53,948 nucleotides of DNA from Zavarzinella formosa DSM 19928 (GCF_000255705.1 NZ_JH636442.1:538362-592309); one strand, 5' to 3'. Shown: positions 16,746 through 25,115, counted from the stretch's first letter. Numbers and translations are program-made. The notes: generated by a model from the letters alone, not told the origin.

Positions 16746-18986
16746 ATGCTGTCCATATGTTCATTCCGGGATTGTCACGTGTCAACCAACCTCCCGCCAA
16801 AACTGCGGGCTGTCATTGCCAAGAACTGGGGTTTCACCACCCTTCGGCCCATGCAGACCGAGGCGATTCGGGCGGTGCTGGCCGGAAAAGATTCGCTCGT
16901 CGTCATGCCCACCGGCGGGGGAAAATCGTTGTGCTATCAGGCCCCGGCGCTGGTGCGGGACGGTCTCACGGTGGTTGTGTCGCCGTTGATCGCCTTGATG
17001 AAGGATCAGGTGGACAGCCTTGCCCGCAACGGAATCACAGCCGTGCGGTTGGACAGCACGCTGACCACGTGGGAATGGAACGACGCGCTGGCCGCCATCA
17101 AATCCGGCGAGACGCGGTTGGTGTTTGTGTCCCCGGAGCGGTTGGTAAACACGGGCACTTCCCAAATGCTCCGCGAGGCCGGGGCGCGCACGATTGCGAT
17201 TGACGAGGCCCACTGTATTTCGCACTGGGGGCACGATTTTCGCCCCGAATATCGGATGCTGGCCCGGTTGCGGGAGTTTTTCCCCGGTTCATCCGTCCAT
17301 GCGTACACCGCGACGGCCACCGAACAGGTTCGGGAAGACATCATTGCCCAGTTGAACCTTCAAGACCCGGAGGTTCACGTCGGCAATTTCGACCGGCCGA
17401 ACCTCACTTACCGGGTGTTGCCGCAATCGGACACCATCGCCCAAATCCGCGAAGTGCTTGATCGGCGAAAGGGCGAGGCGGGCATCGTTTATTGCCTTCG
17501 CCGCAAGGACGTGGATGATGTGGCGCAGGCACTTCAAAAATTGAAATACCGGGTCGTTCCGTATCACGCGGGGATGTCGGCCGAGGAACGGAAAGAAAGC
17601 CACGACAAGTTCTCGGCCGAGGAAGCCGACATTGTGGTGGCGACCATCGCCTTCGGCATGGGGATTGACCGCTCCAACGTGCGATTTGTCATTCATGCGT
17701 GCGTGCCGAAAACGATTGAGCATTATCAACAGGAAACCGGCCGGGCCGGTCGGGATGGACTGCCGAGCGAGTGCCTGTTGTTGTTCTCGTTCGCGGACGT
17801 GATGGCCTTGCGGCGAATCATGGAGAAGTCGGCCACCGAGGCCAACAGCCCGCCGGAATTTCTGGCGGCCACGAAGTTTCAACTCGACCAGATGACGCAT
17901 TACGCCAGCGGGGCCATTTGCCGGCACCGGGCGTTGGTGCGGCACTTCGGGCAGGTGTACGAACCGGAAAATTGCGGGGCGTGCGACATTTGCCTGGGGG
18001 ATACGCAGGATGTTCCCGACGCCGTGGTGGTCGCCCAGAAAATCCTCTCGTGCGTCGCCCGCGTGAACGAGGGATTCGGGGCCAACCATGTGATTGAAGT
18101 CCTTCGCGGGGCCAACACGGAAACGATTCGCTCGCGAGGCCATGACAAGTTAAGCACCTATGGCTTGCTGAAAGAGATGGCCAAGAGCGAGATTCGCAAC
18201 TGCATCTTTCAACTCATCGGCCAGAACGTCCTCATGCAATCGGACGGGGAATATCCGGTCTTGAAGTTGAATTCGGCCTCATGGGCGGTGATGAAGGGCA
18301 AGCAGACGGTTCGCCTGATCCAGATGCGGTCTGAGGAATCGGCGAAGAAAGAACGAGAACGTGAAAAGGGGACGCTGCCCGCCGGAAGCGATCCGGAACT
18401 GTTTGAACTGCTTCGCCAATTGCGGCGACAGCATGCGATCCGGTTGAACGTTCCTCCGTATGTGATTTTCGCCGATGCCGTCCTCGCCGAATTGGCCCGA
18501 TGTCGGCCGACGACCCCCGAGCGAATGCGAATGGTGTCTGGCATCGGTGATGCGAAACTTCGTGATTTTGGCGAATCGTTTCTGGATGCGATCAGCAGCC
18601 ATTCGGAAGCGAAAGCATTGGAGACGGACCTGCCCCCGCCGCGCGACACGTCAACGGCGTCGGCCGCTCCGTCATCCGGCAAGATGTCGGCGGCCAAGCA
18701 ACTTTCATTCTCATTGTTTCGAGAGGGAAGTTCGCTGGACGATGTGATTCACCAGACGAAACTGACGCGGACCACCATCTCGGATCATCTGGCCGATTTC
18801 ATCCGGCTGGAGAAGCCAAAGTCGATTGACGAATGGGTGCCGCCAGATGTCCGCAAGCGGGTGACGAATATGGCCGAGGAATTGGGGACTGCCCGGTTGA
18901 AGCCCGTGTATCTGGCGCTGAATGAACAGGTGAGTTACGAGATGATCCGGGCGGTATTTGCGTTCATGGACGCCGGGCGGGAATGA
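16746..18986 (+). CDS. recQ: ATP-dependent DNA helicase RecQ
   Basis: A complete RecQ helicase of about 746 residues. Motif I MPTGGGKSLCYQ, motif II DEAHCISHWGHDFRPEY with the aromatic-rich RecQ loop, and motif VI QETGRAGRDG are all intact. The zinc-binding RQC part shows CRHRALVRHFG and CGACDIC, followed by the winged helix (LSTYGLLKEM) and an HRDC domain near 540-610 containing VPPYVIFADAVL and ISGIGD-like text. Beyond HRDC there is an additional ~90-residue helical domain (FREGSSLDDVIHQTKLTRTTISDHLADFI) resembling the HTH_40 module seen at some RecQ C-termini. The start is uncertain: ATG 16746, GTG 16779 and TTG 16731 are in frame and none has a strong Shine-Dalgarno. It repairs and restarts stalled forks. 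Its stop lies one base from the stop of the converging DUF6157 gene. Confidence 0.95.
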   Translation: MLSICSFRDCHVSTNLPPKLRAVIAKNWGFTTLRPMQTEAIRAVLAGKDSLVVMPTGGGKSLCYQAPALVRDGLTVVVSPLIALMKDQVDSLARNGITAVRLDSTLTTWEWNDALAAIKSGETRLVFVSPERLVNTGTSQMLREAGARTIAIDEAHCISHWGHDFRPEYRMLARLREFFPGSSVHAYTATATEQVREDIIAQLNLQDPEVHVGNFDRPNLTYRVLPQSDTIAQIREVLDRRKGEAGIVYCLRRKDVDDVAQALQKLKYRVVPYHAGMSAEERKESHDKFSAEEADIVVATIAFGMGIDRSNVRFVIHACVPKTIEHYQQETGRAGRDGLPSECLLLFSFADVMALRRIMEKSATEANSPPEFLAATKFQLDQMTHYASGAICRHRALVRHFGQVYEPENCGACDICLGDTQDVPDAVVVAQKILSCVARVNEGFGANHVIEVLRGANTETIRSRGHDKLSTYGLLKEMAKSEIRNCIFQLIGQNVLMQSDGEYPVLKLNSASWAVMKGKQTVRLIQMRSEESAKKEREREKGTLPAGSDPELFELLRQLRRQHAIRLNVPPYVIFADAVLAELARCRPTTPERMRMVSGIGDAKLRDFGESFLDAISSHSEAKALETDLPPPRDTSTASAAPSSGKMSAAKQLSFSLFREGSSLDDVIHQTKLTRTTISDHLADFIRLEKPKSIDEWVPPDVRKRVTNMAEELGTARLKPVYLALNEQVSYEMIRAVFAFMDAGRE

Positions 18987-18987
18987 A

Positions 18988-19413
18988 TCATTTGGCGCGT
19001 TTGTTTCGCATTGCGATGACGATTTCAAGCCTGTCGATTTCGCCCGAAGCCAATCGTCGGTACTCTTCCGTTTCCAATCCGTAAATCGCGATCCGGCCTG
19101 CCTCGTCATGATGAACGCCCCAGCCATATTGCTTCGGCAATGGCGATGCCCGCATGCACGGATGAGATTTGCCAAACAGCGTTTTGCGGATTTCGGCCGC
19201 CCGAACGTTCATTTCAACTGTCGAAAGATTGGATCGCAAGACATGCGTCTGAAAGATGAGATCTTCCAACGTGAGTGAATAAGGCTGGGTGGTCAATAGT
19301 TTGTGTTGGATGACGGCCACCGTGGGGTTCCCGCCCCGTGGTGATGGGATGATGGCGGTCGTCGCCGGGCAATCGGGCGAAACCAAAACGAAGGTGTTGT
19401 TGATCGGCTTCAT
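18988..19413 (-). CDS. DUF6157 family protein
   Basis: A 141-residue soluble protein that I recognise as DUF6157 from its conserved blocks: FVLVSPDCPATTAIIP at the start, VAVIQHKLLTTQPYSLT, the central CMRASPLPKQYGWGVH and the C-terminal MRNKRAK. The family has no established function. No signal peptide or membrane segment is present. It ends against recQ with a single base between the two stops, so neither gene has room for a terminator in between. It may be the last gene of the minus-strand run from 22952, with 32 nt separating it from the glyoxalase-like gene. Confidence 0.85.
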   Translation of the reverse strand: MKPINNTFVLVSPDCPATTAIIPSPRGGNPTVAVIQHKLLTTQPYSLTLEDLIFQTHVLRSNLSTVEMNVRAAEIRKTLFGKSHPCMRASPLPKQYGWGVHHDEAGRIAIYGLETEEYRRLASGEIDRLEIVIAMRNKRAK

Positions 19414-19445
19414 ATGACGTCAAATTACGGATCAATCAGTGGCGT

Positions 19446-20084
19446 TCAACGGATTTCGACTTCACCCAGTTTCCCCCTGATGATCGCCCGCAATCGCGCA
19501 CGCGACCCGGATTGAACCACCACCGGGCCGGTCACGCCCCATTGTGAATAAAGCAATCGCACCCGTTCCGCGTCCGGGTGTTCCACGATCACTTGTTGAA
19601 GTTCGATCCCCTCATCTGGCATGTGCGAGGCCGGGATCATCCCCGGCTCATAGACCACCGGCGTTGGTGCCGCCCCTTGCATCGGAAGCGACCCATCTGG
19701 CGGGATGGCCATGTGCCAGTGTCGCTCTCCGCGAGTGACCGCTTTGATTTGTCCCACAATTGGGCTGTGATCGCGGACAAAGGGTTCCAAGTCGAGCGTG
19801 CGGCCCACCCATGTCTTGAGCCGAAAACCGGCTTCCCAATCGGCCAGAACGCGGGCACCGTCGCCGATGCCAAACACGCGCGGCCCTTGGTGGGAAGTGG
19901 CCGACGGATTGATGGCAATCACTTCCAAAAAGACATCGGCGCCGATTCGCAACAGAAGATTGTGCGTCCCGAGTTCCCGGTGCTGGCCCCCCGGGAACGG
20001 CCGGACGCCGAGCAATTGTTCAATGTGATCGGCCCCGGCTTCCAGCGTCGGGGCGACGAGAACCAGATGATCGAGTTGTAGCAT
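19446..20084 (-). CDS. VOC superfamily, glyoxalase-like domain protein
   Basis: A 212-residue cytosolic protein starting MLQLDHLVLVAP, the first beta strand of the vicinal oxygen chelate fold with its metal-ligand His at position 6. A GTHNLLLRIGADVFLEVIAI segment (about 39-58) resembles the second strand with the Glu ligand. The rest fits the longer Glyoxalase_3 type (PF13468) rather than the compact glyoxalase I. Substrate cannot be told from sequence. It starts 13 nt after the DUF1501 stop and is probably part of the same transcript. Confidence 0.8.
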   Translation of the reverse strand: MLQLDHLVLVAPTLEAGADHIEQLLGVRPFPGGQHRELGTHNLLLRIGADVFLEVIAINPSATSHQGPRVFGIGDGARVLADWEAGFRLKTWVGRTLDLEPFVRDHSPIVGQIKAVTRGERHWHMAIPPDGSLPMQGAAPTPVVYEPGMIPASHMPDEGIELQQVIVEHPDAERVRLLYSQWGVTGPVVVQSGSRARLRAIIRGKLGEVEIR

Positions 20085-20097
20085 GGCTTGAGAAGGG

Positions 20098-21357
20098 TTA
20101 TCCCACCAATGCCTTGATCGGCTCGCCCTCGGTGAATTTCACTGTGCGGCCAATCGGGGTTTCGTTCAGTTTCTTGTGGTCGATTCCCAGCGAACTCAAC
20201 ACCGTGGCATGGATGTCGCCGACTTTCACTTGATCGGTCGGTTGCTGCTTGCCATCGGGATCGGTCGCCCCGATCACTTGGCCGCCACGAATTCCACCCC
20301 CGGCGATGGCCATGCTGAAACCGTTTGGCCAGTGGTCCCGGCCTCCGGCGGGGTTGATGGTGGGTGTTCGGCCGAATTCACCCATGCAAAGGACCATCGT
20401 TTTATTGAGCAAGCCGCGGGTGCGAAGATCCTTGAGCAAGCCTGAAAACGCGGGATCGAGAATCTTCAAATTGTCCGTGCAGAATTTGTGGTTGTTGGCG
20501 TGGGTGTCCCAACCGTTGAGAGTCACCTCCACACAGCGCACGCCCACTTCGATGAGCCGCCGGGCGGCGAGGCATCCCCGGCCGAACGGGGTGTCGCCGT
20601 AGGTTTTGCGGACGGAATAAGGTTCGAGCGAAACATCAAACGCTTTTAACTGCTCCGAACTCATCATCTTCAATGCCCCGGCGATCGTGTCGCGGTGCAA
20701 CGTCTCGCCAACCCGTTTTTGCCGTCCTTTGGCGAAAGCCCGCTCCACCACGTCGAGGTTTTCCAATCGTTTGGTATCACGATCTTTCGGCAAATAGCTC
20801 TTGGTGTCCGGCACCGGACCGGCCGGGTCGTCCATCAGGAAGGCGTCGTATTTGTCCCCCAGAAATCCTCCTCGGGCGGGCCATTGGGCCGACAAAATGC
20901 TGACGTGCCGGGGAATTTCGGATTTATCGGTCGGCAGTTCATGGCAGGCCACCGCCCCGAGGGAGGGGTGCGTCACCGTCGGGTCCGGCCGGAAGCCGGT
21001 CTTGAGCGTGTACGTGCCGCGTTCGTGGTCGCCTTCCTTGCTCATGACCGAGCGGATCAGCGACACCGATTCCATTTGCTCGGCCAACTGCTCAAGGCCG
21101 GGCGCGAGCATCATATCCTTTACAGCCGTCTTGATGGCCCCGGTTCCCCCGGCGATTTTGGTGTTCGGGTGCGGGTCGAAGGTTTCCAACTGGCTCGGGC
21201 CGCCCCCCATCCACAAGACAATGACGGACTTCGCCGGGCTATTGCCGGGCGAGGTTTCGGCTGCGCGGGCCAGCCATTGCCCCACGGGGGTGAGCCAAGT
21301 GGCCCCGGCGAGGGTGGCGGTGGTCCGCAGGAAATGCCGACGGTTTAATGGTTCCAT
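20098..21357 (-). CDS. DUF1501 protein with Tat signal
   Basis: A 419-residue protein beginning MEPLNRRHFLRTTATLAGATW, a twin-arginine signal, so it is exported folded. The body carries the DUF1501 hallmarks: VIVLWMGGGPSQLETFDPHP, RHVSILSAQWP, CVEVTLNGWDTHANN and the conserved LCMGEFGRTPTINPAGGRDHWPN block (written in parts: GEFGRTP and GRDHWPN). The family is related to the sulfatase/alkaline phosphatase fold and is highly expanded in planctomycetes. The gene overlaps the end of the DUF1549/DUF1553 gene by 13 nt, the usual genetic pairing for these two families, so they likely work together outside the cytoplasmic membrane, perhaps on polysaccharide; that is inference. Confidence 0.9.
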   Translation of the reverse strand: MEPLNRRHFLRTTATLAGATWLTPVGQWLARAAETSPGNSPAKSVIVLWMGGGPSQLETFDPHPNTKIAGGTGAIKTAVKDMMLAPGLEQLAEQMESVSLIRSVMSKEGDHERGTYTLKTGFRPDPTVTHPSLGAVACHELPTDKSEIPRHVSILSAQWPARGGFLGDKYDAFLMDDPAGPVPDTKSYLPKDRDTKRLENLDVVERAFAKGRQKRVGETLHRDTIAGALKMMSSEQLKAFDVSLEPYSVRKTYGDTPFGRGCLAARRLIEVGVRCVEVTLNGWDTHANNHKFCTDNLKILDPAFSGLLKDLRTRGLLNKTMVLCMGEFGRTPTINPAGGRDHWPNGFSMAIAGGGIRGGQVIGATDPDGKQQPTDQVKVGDIHATVLSSLGIDHKKLNETPIGRTVKFTEGEPIKALVG

Positions 21358-22952
21358 GAGAACTCCGTCGAGTTGATGAGGGTCCAGAACAAGTCTTGCA
21401 AGTGTTCGCCGCGACTGTGATCGCTTTCCTTCAACCGCTTCTCAAAATGGGCGGCTTCCTCTGGTGTCGGCCGACGGGTGAGGGCGGTTAGATAGGCCGC
21501 TTCCACGGCCTTCGGGTCGTCCGGCGCCAGCATCTTGATCCGTGTCACCGCGTTGACCGGACCTTCCTTTAACTTCTCGCCGACCAGTTCACCATTCATC
21601 ATCACCAACCGTTGCGGGATCGTGCCCCCCCGGCCGTCGAACTCATCGTCCCCGCTGTCCCCGTAACGCTTCACGAAATTGTTCTCGTCGAGCGCCCGGA
21701 AGGCCCGGAAGATGATGTGTCTTTCCGCATCCAGCGTGGAAATGGAGGAGGCTTGCAATACGCTTCCGGCCATTTGCTCCGGTCGCAGCCGTGTGAGCGG
21801 GAACAGCCCCCAAGTCTTCTCGGCGGCATCGCCCGCGTCGTGGTCGCACCGGCTGTCCAGTTGATACACCTGCATCCGGGCGATCACGCGGATGAGACGG
21901 CGAAGATCGTAGCCGTGGGCCGAAAAGTCGTCCGCGAGGATTTGCAGGGCCGGGGGCTGGAAGCTATCCGATTCCAAGTTGTCGATGGGGGTGAGCAACG
22001 GTTGGCCGCACATGATCGCCCACACCCGATTGACGGCTGCCTTGGCGAAGTAGGGATTCTTCGGGTGCGTCACCCAACCGGCGATTTTTTCCCGAAGGGT
22101 TCCCTCGGTTGGCAGCAGTTCCGGCGAGAAGGCGACGCCCGGCTCGACCACCCGCTTTTCTTGGGTCTTCGGGTCTTCCACTTCGTATTGGCCGGGGCTA
22201 TCCGCGATGCCTCGGAAGCCCACGCGGGTCTGGCCGAAGAACGCGGCAAAACTCTCGAAATCTTTTTGCTTCCATTTGGCGAACGGGTGATTGTGGCATT
22301 GGGCGCAATCAAGCCGCAATCCGAGGAATGCCCGCGTCACCCGCCCGGCCAGTCGCACCGGGTTAGGCTGGTTTTCCTTTTCTTGTTGGGCGGTGACGCT
22401 GATGAAGTTGGTCGCCGGTTTGTCCGTCCACAGTCCCTCGGTGGCGATCACTTGACGGACAATTTGATCGTAGGGGCGGTTTTTGGTGATTTCTTCGCCG
22501 AGCCAAGTCACGAATCGGCGGCGCCGGAAGAAGATCGCCGGCCCGTCTTCCGTGCCGACAAAGGCCCGCGCGAGACGTTCGCCGAAGTAGGCCGCGAACC
22601 GTTTGTCTTGCAACAAATGATCGATCCACCACGGAAGCTGTTCGCCGACGGGGATGGATTCGAACTGCCGAATCTCCTCCAAAGAGGGAACCGTTCCGGT
22701 GAGGCCAAGCGACAGACGGCGGGCGATGGTTAGGTCATCGGCGGGGAGGGCGGGACGGACGTTTTCTGTTGTCCACATTTCCCGGAAGGAATTGTCGGCC
22801 CGATGAACCGTTTCAAGAAAGTCTTTTTCTTGGTAAGCAACCGGATCGTAGGACGTGCGTGCCTTCACATGCCGGGGGGGCAGGATGTTGATGCCGAGGG
22901 CAAGCCCGCCGCCGGCGATCAGACCCAGAAACAAGAGGTTGCGCATCCACAT
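21345..22952 (-). CDS. DUF1549/DUF1553 domain protein
   Basis: A 535-residue protein with an N-terminal hydrophobic segment (MRNLLFLGLIAGGGLALGINIL), acting as signal or anchor. DUF1549 covers roughly 65-260 and includes the family motif DCAQCHNHPFAKW, which contains a CxxCH haem-type signature; DUF1553 follows from about 275 with AKAAVNRVWAIMCG and LTRLRPEQMAGSVLQ. There is no separate N-terminal cytochrome c (PSCyt1) domain, unlike many planctomycete members, so it is a short form. It is the first gene of a run with DUF1501, and their 13-nt overlap implies coupled translation. Confidence 0.9.
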   Translation of the reverse strand: MWMRNLLFLGLIAGGGLALGINILPPRHVKARTSYDPVAYQEKDFLETVHRADNSFREMWTTENVRPALPADDLTIARRLSLGLTGTVPSLEEIRQFESIPVGEQLPWWIDHLLQDKRFAAYFGERLARAFVGTEDGPAIFFRRRRFVTWLGEEITKNRPYDQIVRQVIATEGLWTDKPATNFISVTAQQEKENQPNPVRLAGRVTRAFLGLRLDCAQCHNHPFAKWKQKDFESFAAFFGQTRVGFRGIADSPGQYEVEDPKTQEKRVVEPGVAFSPELLPTEGTLREKIAGWVTHPKNPYFAKAAVNRVWAIMCGQPLLTPIDNLESDSFQPPALQILADDFSAHGYDLRRLIRVIARMQVYQLDSRCDHDAGDAAEKTWGLFPLTRLRPEQMAGSVLQASSISTLDAERHIIFRAFRALDENNFVKRYGDSGDDEFDGRGGTIPQRLVMMNGELVGEKLKEGPVNAVTRIKMLAPDDPKAVEAAYLTALTRRPTPEEAAHFEKRLKESDHSRGEHLQDLFWTLINSTEFSWNH

Positions 22953-23027
22953 CCCGAAACGTCCCCCGCAAGCGCCACGTGATTATCTTACCACGGGAAT
23001 CCGGGGGATGTTTCAAGATCGGGGTGT

Positions 23028-23507
23028 TCATCCACCCATCAGGCCAGCCCAGACGGCCGGGGTGATGGCGTCGAGGATGGGGTTGACCGTGGGTGAAATC
23101 GGGGCGAGATCCGCGAGGCCGTTGCGGGGGAGCCAGACGGCCGAATGCCCGTCCAACGGGCATGCCTTGCCGGCCGGGGCGCGCAATACGAACACTTGGA
23201 CGGAGTACCGCTTCCAAGAGCCGTCCCGGCCGCTTTGTTGGTAGGGGGGAACATGGACTTCCACATGCTTCGGCCGATGGCCCTTGGGCAGGGGATGACC
23301 AAGCACCTCGACGGCGGCCCGCAAAGCGGCGGCTTCGGCGGTTTCGGGGAGGGGTTCGGATTTCGGTGTGGGGCCGGGGATCGTGCCGATCTTCGTCATG
23401 GGCAGCGAGAAAACGCCCCATGACGAATTGTAATCGAACAGGACTTCGCCGTTCTCGTTCGCGATCACGGTGACGGCCAATTCGACGGATTCAATCGGGT
23501 CGGACAT
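23028..23507 (-). CDS. Nudix-fold protein with degenerate Nudix box
   Basis: A 159-residue protein with Nudix-like layout: VELAVTVIANENGEVLF (first strand), SWGVFSLPMTKI (the usual GxW..PxGxx region), then the box region ETAEAAALRAAVEVLG. The E-x7-R spacing is kept, but in the REUxEE core the sequence reads RAAVEV, so two of the three metal-binding glutamates are lost, and the leading glycine is lysine. The later AVWLPRNGLADL resembles the C-terminal strand and helix of Nudix proteins. Catalysis is therefore doubtful and a ligand-binding role is plausible. It lies downstream of the RyR-domain gene with two strong GC hairpins in the 175-nt gap. A diverged but active Nudix hydrolase is the alternative. 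Confidence 0.7.
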   Translation of the reverse strand: MSDPIESVELAVTVIANENGEVLFDYNSSWGVFSLPMTKIGTIPGPTPKSEPLPETAEAAALRAAVEVLGHPLPKGHRPKHVEVHVPPYQQSGRDGSWKRYSVQVFVLRAPAGKACPLDGHSAVWLPRNGLADLAPISPTVNPILDAITPAVWAGLMGG

Positions 23508-23594
23508 GAGATGGCTCCAAGACGTGGGATTGGTTCAATGGAGTCGGTTTTACCGGAAGGGGCCGGGAGTGTCACGGATAAACCGCCCCGACAT

Positions 23595-23628
23595 CCCCCC
23601 GACCGTGGCGGGTCTCACGGCCGGGGGG
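23595..23628. terminator. GC-rich hairpin downstream of the RyR gene (proximal to Nudix)
   Basis: CCCCCCGACCGTG (23595-23607) pairs with CACGGCCGGGGGG (23616-23628), 13 positions with one A:C mismatch, around an eight-base loop. It is the second of two strong hairpins in tandem after the RyR-domain gene, seen on the minus strand. It may terminate transcription before the Nudix gene or act as a structured RNA element. Confidence 0.5.
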
Positions 23629-23638
23629 CTTCCGCGAT

Positions 23639-23672
23639 CCCCGGACCGCGTCGGGCGTTCGCGTGTCCGGGG
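23639..23672. terminator. GC-rich hairpin directly after the RyR gene
   Basis: CCCCGGAC-CGCG (23639-23650) pairs with CGCG-T-GTCCGGGG (23660-23672), giving a 12-bp stem with a single-base bulge. It lies 11 nt beyond the RyR-domain stop codon. Together with the neighbouring hairpin (23595-23628) it forms a pair of adjacent structures with related G/C-rich arms, possibly two copies of a palindromic repeat. Confidence 0.5.
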
Positions 23673-23682
23673 CGTTGTTCGA

Positions 23683-24054
23683 TTACCGGGTGATTCGGTA
23701 GCCAAGGGAAAGAATTGCTTTTAATATCTCCCGGACGGTGGCCCGGTCGTAATCTTTCTCGCTTTCGGGAAGCCGGTCATAAGGGATCAGACATGGGTGT
23801 TCCTTAACGCCATCGTTCCTAGTCGGACCGAACCGCCAGCCTTGACTGATACGCAGGACAGCCCAAACGTCATGCGTGTTCGCGGCCAATTGCTCCAATA
23901 ATTCGTCCAAGTCCTCGGGCAGCGGCAAGGCCGTCGTGTCAATCGGTTGCGGCACATAAGTCGGGGCCATCGGGTGATCTCCGCGTCGTCCGGCGAAATT
24001 CTTCGCATCAATGTATTCCATGCCGACAGGGCTTCCGGAAGTGGTTGGTTCCAT
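23683..24054 (-). CDS. RyR-domain protein
   Basis: A 123-residue protein that is essentially one RyR (ryanodine receptor repeat) domain. Recognisable conserved points are YVPQPIDTT, LPEDLDELLEQLAANTHDVWA, GWRFGPTRND, KEHPCLIPYDRLPE and the C-terminal DRATVREILKAILSLGY. In animals these repeats form part of the calcium-release channel; in bacteria they occur as small stand-alone proteins and have been proposed to bind ligands in signalling or conflict systems. Starts at 24054 (GGGA seven nt upstream), 24021 and 23970 are possible; the domain itself begins near the last. The leader has a nine-base repeat GATGTTCCC (24057-24065, 24074-24082) that overlaps the ribosome-binding site. The neighbours are a P-loop kinase upstream and a degenerate Nudix protein downstream. 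Confidence 0.85.
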   Translation of the reverse strand: MEPTTSGSPVGMEYIDAKNFAGRRGDHPMAPTYVPQPIDTTALPLPEDLDELLEQLAANTHDVWAVLRISQGWRFGPTRNDGVKEHPCLIPYDRLPESEKDYDRATVREILKAILSLGYRITR

Positions 24055-24165
24055 GCGATGTTCCCAAAATGGTGATGTTCCCGAAAATCAGCCGATCTGA
24101 GCCGTGGGAAAGAAGCGTGTTTTCAACTGACTTGTGACTGCCAAAATCGGTCAGCCTTCAGCCTG

Positions 24166-24194
24166 ATCTTAACAGACCCAGCGGTCAAAATCAA
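24166..24194 (-). promoter_or_regulatory. Candidate sigma-70 type promoter for the RyR gene
   Basis: On the minus strand TTGATT (24189-24194) and TAAGAT (24166-24171) are separated by exactly 17 bases, with a strongly AT-rich stretch immediately upstream resembling an UP element. Transcription would begin near 24159, giving a leader of about 105 bases before the ATG at 24054. Confidence 0.45.
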
Positions 24195-24400
24195 TAAAAT
24201 ATTTCTATTTAATTTAAAATATGGAAATTAAAGAAATATGCGAGTGAGGCGAAAGACATTTCAATCCTCGGCAAGCGGTGGTTTCATTCACATGTGGAGA
24301 GCCGAAGGCAAAAGGCCGTTGCCTCCGGCATGGAACCGGTTAATCACCGTAATCCGATGTGTTCGTCATCTGCCAAAACAATGCTCCTGTTCCCTGACAT

Positions 24401-24432
24401 GCGGTGCGTCATGACGATCAACGCCGCACCGC
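24401..24432 (-). terminator. Stem-loop downstream of the P-loop kinase gene
   Basis: GCGGTGCG (24401-24408) is the exact reverse complement of CGCACCGC (24425-24432), leaving a 16-base loop. It starts 35 bases beyond the kinase stop at 24468 on the minus strand. No U-run follows, so assignment as a terminator is tentative. Confidence 0.4.
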
Positions 24433-24467
24433 CGTCGGTCACACATTGGTGGCATTAGCGGACAGGT

Positions 24468-25016
24468 TTAGATGCCGGTCACTTTCTTGATCTCATTGGC
24501 GACCGACTCGCCTGATCTTCCCGTCGTGTCGATGGTGCGTTCCGTGAATCCCGGAATGGCGGGGTAGTTGAACATCGGGTGCTGATGTTCGTAGAAACTA
24601 GCCCGACCGAGTTGGTCAAGTACGTTCGTTTGCATGTCATGACCATGCCGATCCAACAACCGCTTTAGGATGTCATTCCAGTCAGCGGTCAGCAGAAACG
24701 GATAAATTACTCGCTTTGCCTTCTGAAGAATGTCCACCCATTCATTCGCCCCTTTGGTGGCGCCTGGAAAAGCAAGCCCGGCCGGTTCGCCCCAAGCCAG
24801 TTCCACCAGCAAGACGGGTTCGGTGGCAAGTTGAAGATCGGCATACCGAAAATCCGGTTGCGAATATCTCCACTCACCCTTGCCCCAGTAGGCATCGAGA
24901 TCGATGTGTCGTGCCGATCTCCCGAGATAACTCCGGAGCAGGTCACGAACAGTGCTTTTGCCGACGCCGGGGGGGCCGCGAAGAATGATGGCCTTGAGAG
25001 CTGAAGAGGTGCCCAC
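24468..25016 (-). CDS. P-loop kinase-like ATPase (AAA_33/zeta-toxin-like)
   Basis: A 182-residue protein with a clear Walker A, ILRGPPGVGKST, at residues 12-22, followed by a DxD-type segment RHIDLDAYWG and then LLVELAWGEP, which resembles a Walker B strand. The size and order fit small nucleoside/nucleotide or sugar kinases of the AAA_33/zeta-toxin group rather than a DNA ATPase. The GTG start at 25016 is supported by AGGAG nine nt upstream. A lid-like basic helix (DILKRLLDRHGHD) follows. The phosphorylated substrate is unknown. It lies upstream of the RyR and degenerate Nudix genes on the same strand but is separated by 413 bases with its own likely terminator, so co-function is only a suggestion. 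Confidence 0.7.
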   Translation of the reverse strand: MGTSSALKAIILRGPPGVGKSTVRDLLRSYLGRSARHIDLDAYWGKGEWRYSQPDFRYADLQLATEPVLLVELAWGEPAGLAFPGATKGANEWVDILQKAKRVIYPFLLTADWNDILKRLLDRHGHDMQTNVLDQLGRASFYEHQHPMFNYPAIPGFTERTIDTTGRSGESVANEIKKVTGI

Positions 25017-25115
25017 GTTTTTCTTCTCCTTTGGTGTGCCGGAATTCTATGTCGTTGGTTCAGGTGGGGTAGGCATCTCCCCCGGCGTCATCACTCGTGC
25101 AAGGACATCCTCGGA

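Larger units (their letters stand above)
24055..24467. other. Gene-free region between P-loop kinase and RyR gene
   Basis: This 413-base stretch contains no convincing gene. It holds a nine-base direct repeat at 24057-24065 and 24074-24082, a minus-strand promoter candidate at 24166-24194, a strongly AT-rich block at about 24187-24240, a hairpin at 24301-24329 (11 positions, one mismatch) and an eight-bp stem at 24401-24432 that could end the upstream kinase transcript. Confidence 0.5.
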
